Shown here: one piece after another, positions 60,776 to 64,000 of the stretch
How the letters are laid out: every line of letters starts with the position of its first letter
Numbering within the stretch: position 1 is the first letter of the stretch
Origin: Vibrio metoecus
GTDB lineage: Bacteria > Pseudomonadota > Gammaproteobacteria > Enterobacterales > Vibrionaceae
Reading direction: 5' to 3'
Length of the DNA: 64,000 nucleotides
Assembly: GCF_009665255.1 (NCBI RefSeq)
Contig: NZ_CP035686.1
Coordinates: 2,338,501 to 2,402,500 of the forward strand
Position numbers and translations under genes: made by a program
The notes under the pieces: generated by a model
Told to the model about the DNA's origin: nothing
The model's input: only the letters and a program-made list of their open reading frames with translations
Database searches by the model: none

Positions 60776-60812
60776 AAAAAGCCGCAGTGTACTTATCACA
60801 CTGCGGCTTTTT
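60776..60812 (+). terminator. antiporter gene terminator
   Basis: AAAAAGCCGCAGTGT pairs with ACACTGCGGCTTTTT around a 7-nt loop, starting 19 bp past the stop. Confidence 0.92.
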
Positions 60813-60906
60813 ATTAGCTACTGTTTATCATGTCGTTAGCGTTCAGCAATGATTCCAGCAAAATACGAAAGCATGAACATGCTTCTCATATGGAGAGTAT
60901 GGAGTA

Positions 60907-60954
60907 ATGAACAAGGCGTACTCAGCTACTAGCATGCCTACTTACGGCACTTAA
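60907..60954 (+). CDS. possible 15-residue peptide in a short transcript
   Basis: ATG at 60907 opens a frame of 15 codons (MNKAYSATSMPTYGT) ended by TAA. GGAG lies close upstream, and another GGAG slightly further. It is followed after about 60 bp by an intrinsic terminator. It could be a small protein, a leader peptide or simply part of a small RNA. No family is recognised. A chance frame cannot be excluded. Confidence 0.3.
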   Translation: MNKAYSATSMPTYGT

Positions 60955-61013
60955 AAAACCATTCAAAGAAAATCTTGTAAACCTAGATTCTAGAAACCGA
61001 ACACATCTCCTTT

Positions 61014-61040
61014 AGCCGATGCCCAGTGCGTCGGCTTTTT
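61014..61040 (+). terminator. orphan intrinsic terminator
   Basis: AGCCGA-TGC pairs with GCG-TCGGCT (one G-U pair) around a CCAGT loop and runs into five T. It is the second plus-strand terminator after the antiporter gene, which already has its own, so it suggests a separate short transcript ending here. Confidence 0.75.
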
Positions 61041-61302
61041 CTTATCGCCCTACGTCCCATTCGCACGAGCCCCAACACGAATATCCACTTCTCACCCTGC
61101 AGCCCGCAGAGTATTAAACGCGGTACGCGCCCAACTGCAAATAGCAACAGAGCCCCATTCGCTTGAGGTTTGAGTCACAATACAGCGTAGAGGTGAAGAT
61201 AACCAAGGCGTGGCTCCCCCAAAAATCATGCTATCAAGAAGTGGGAAGCTTAGAAGTTAGAGTTTAAGAGAGAGGGTGGGATTGGGATTGCCCAGAAAGC
61301 AA
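61041..61302. other. gene-free interval before the rRNA operon end
   Basis: About 260 bp with no credible coding frame, RNA gene or repeat that I can see. Confidence 0.5.
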
Positions 61303-61327
61303 AAAACCCAGTCGTAAGACTGGGTTT
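61303..61327 (-). terminator. rRNA operon terminator
   Basis: AAACCCAGTC / GACTGGGTTT, a 10-bp stem with a GTAA loop. On the minus strand it runs into six T. It lies about 10 bp past the tRNA-Asp 3' end. Confidence 0.92.
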
Positions 61328-61337
61328 CTCAAATAAG

Positions 61338-61414
61338 TGGCGGAGCGGACGGGACTCGAACCCGCGACCCCCGGCGTGACAGGCCGGTATTCTAACCAAC
61401 TGAACTACCGCTCC
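61338..61414 (-). tRNA. tRNA-Asp (GTC)
   Basis: 77 nt ending in an encoded CCA. Acceptor stem GGAGCGG/CCGCTCC, D-loop region AGTTCAGTTGGTTAGAA, anticodon loop CCTGTCACG giving anticodon GTC, and T-arm GGGTTCGAGTCCC. It is the distal tRNA of the rRNA operon, 31 bp after 5S. Confidence 0.97.
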
Positions 61415-61445
61415 GCATTGGTTAGCGCTTGGTGCTAAATTAAAA

Positions 61446-61563
61446 GCCTGGCGATGTTCTACTCTCACATGGGGAAACCCCACACTACCATCGACGCTGT
61501 TTCGTTTCACTTCTGAGTTCGGGATGGAGTCAGGTGGGTCCAAAACGCTATGGTCGCCAAGCA
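61446..61563 (-). rRNA. rrf: 5S ribosomal RNA
   Basis: Read on the minus strand it begins GCTTGGCGACC and contains CCCGAACTCAGAAGTGAAAC and GTGTGGGGTTTCCCC, and ends GAACATCGCCAGGC: all conserved 5S segments. About 118 nt. The ends are accurate to a few bases. Confidence 0.95.
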
Positions 61564-61653
61564 AAATTTTAAAATCTGGAAAGCTGTTTTCGTTCTCACA
61601 CACATTCTTATGCGCTTAGCTTTGAGTCCACTACAAAACCCCTTGGGTGTTGT

Positions 61654-64000
<2,347 letters not shown>

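Noticed and set aside
61250..61603. Minus-strand open frame of 117 codons
   Set aside because: It covers the rRNA operon terminator, tRNA-Asp and 5S rRNA, so it is not a protein gene.

Overview
The window looks like chromosome 1 of Vibrio cholerae or a very close relative (V. mimicus, V. metoecus). The evidence is the complete MSHA type IV pilus locus, a QstR-type competence regulator between ssb and galU, a PglL-type O-oligosaccharyltransferase after uvrA, and Vibrio-type mdh-argR and mreBCD neighbourhoods. The gene order agrees with what I recall of the VC0389-VC0433 stretch of the El Tor reference genome. No search was run, so the species call is inference.

Layout. (1) 1-3.7 kb: an ArcD-like amino-acid antiporter, malate dehydrogenase and, divergently, the arginine repressor. 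(2) 3.9-8.2 kb: a TAXI-type TRAP transporter (binding protein, fused permease, universal stress protein), with hairpins in both intergenic gaps. (3) 8.3-10.2 kb: a small duplicated DUF2061 membrane protein behind a Fur-box promoter, an orphan GH2-like sugar-binding protein and rraB. (4) 10.2-15.1 kb: a long leader and an arginine deiminase gene broken by a one-base frameshift, then the hcp-hcr nitrosative-stress pair and a 27-bp tandem repeat. (5) 15.1-25.9 kb, all minus strand: tldD, a nitrilase-family amidase, yhdP, rng, maf, mreD, mreC, mreB. (6) 26.0-45.0 kb: the MSHA pilus locus, transcribed mshH-I-J-K-L-M-N-E-G-F and then mshB-A-C-D-O-P-Q. (7) 45.1-52.5 kb: ssb, qstR, galU, uvrA, pglL. 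(8) 52.5-60.8 kb: a class V aminotransferase, lysC behind a lysine riboswitch, metH with a MetJ operator, and a CPA1 Na+/H+ antiporter. (9) 61.3-64.0 kb: the distal end of an rRNA operon (tRNA-Asp, 5S, and 23S running off the window), minus strand.

How the parts work together. The MSHA locus encodes a whole pilus machine: inner-membrane platform (MshG, I, J, F), c-di-GMP-binding extension ATPase (MshE), secretin and its helpers (MshL, M, N, K), major pilin (MshA), minor pilins (MshB, C, D, O, P), a very large lectin-like protein (MshQ) and the CsrD-like regulator MshH. The TRAP, Usp and ArcD genes deal with solute uptake. argR, lysC, metH and the Fur-box gene each carry a recognisable amino-acid or metal control element.

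Best leads for something not yet described: two large nested inverted-repeat structures flanking qstR (45790-45872 and 46622-46728), with a CRP-like site just before the first; the Fur-box promoter of the duplicated DUF2061 gene; a possible PglL target segment in MshA; the MetJ operator at metH; and a short transcript-like unit with a 15-codon ORF and terminator at 60.9-61.04 kb. I found no prophage, insertion sequence or CRISPR array.
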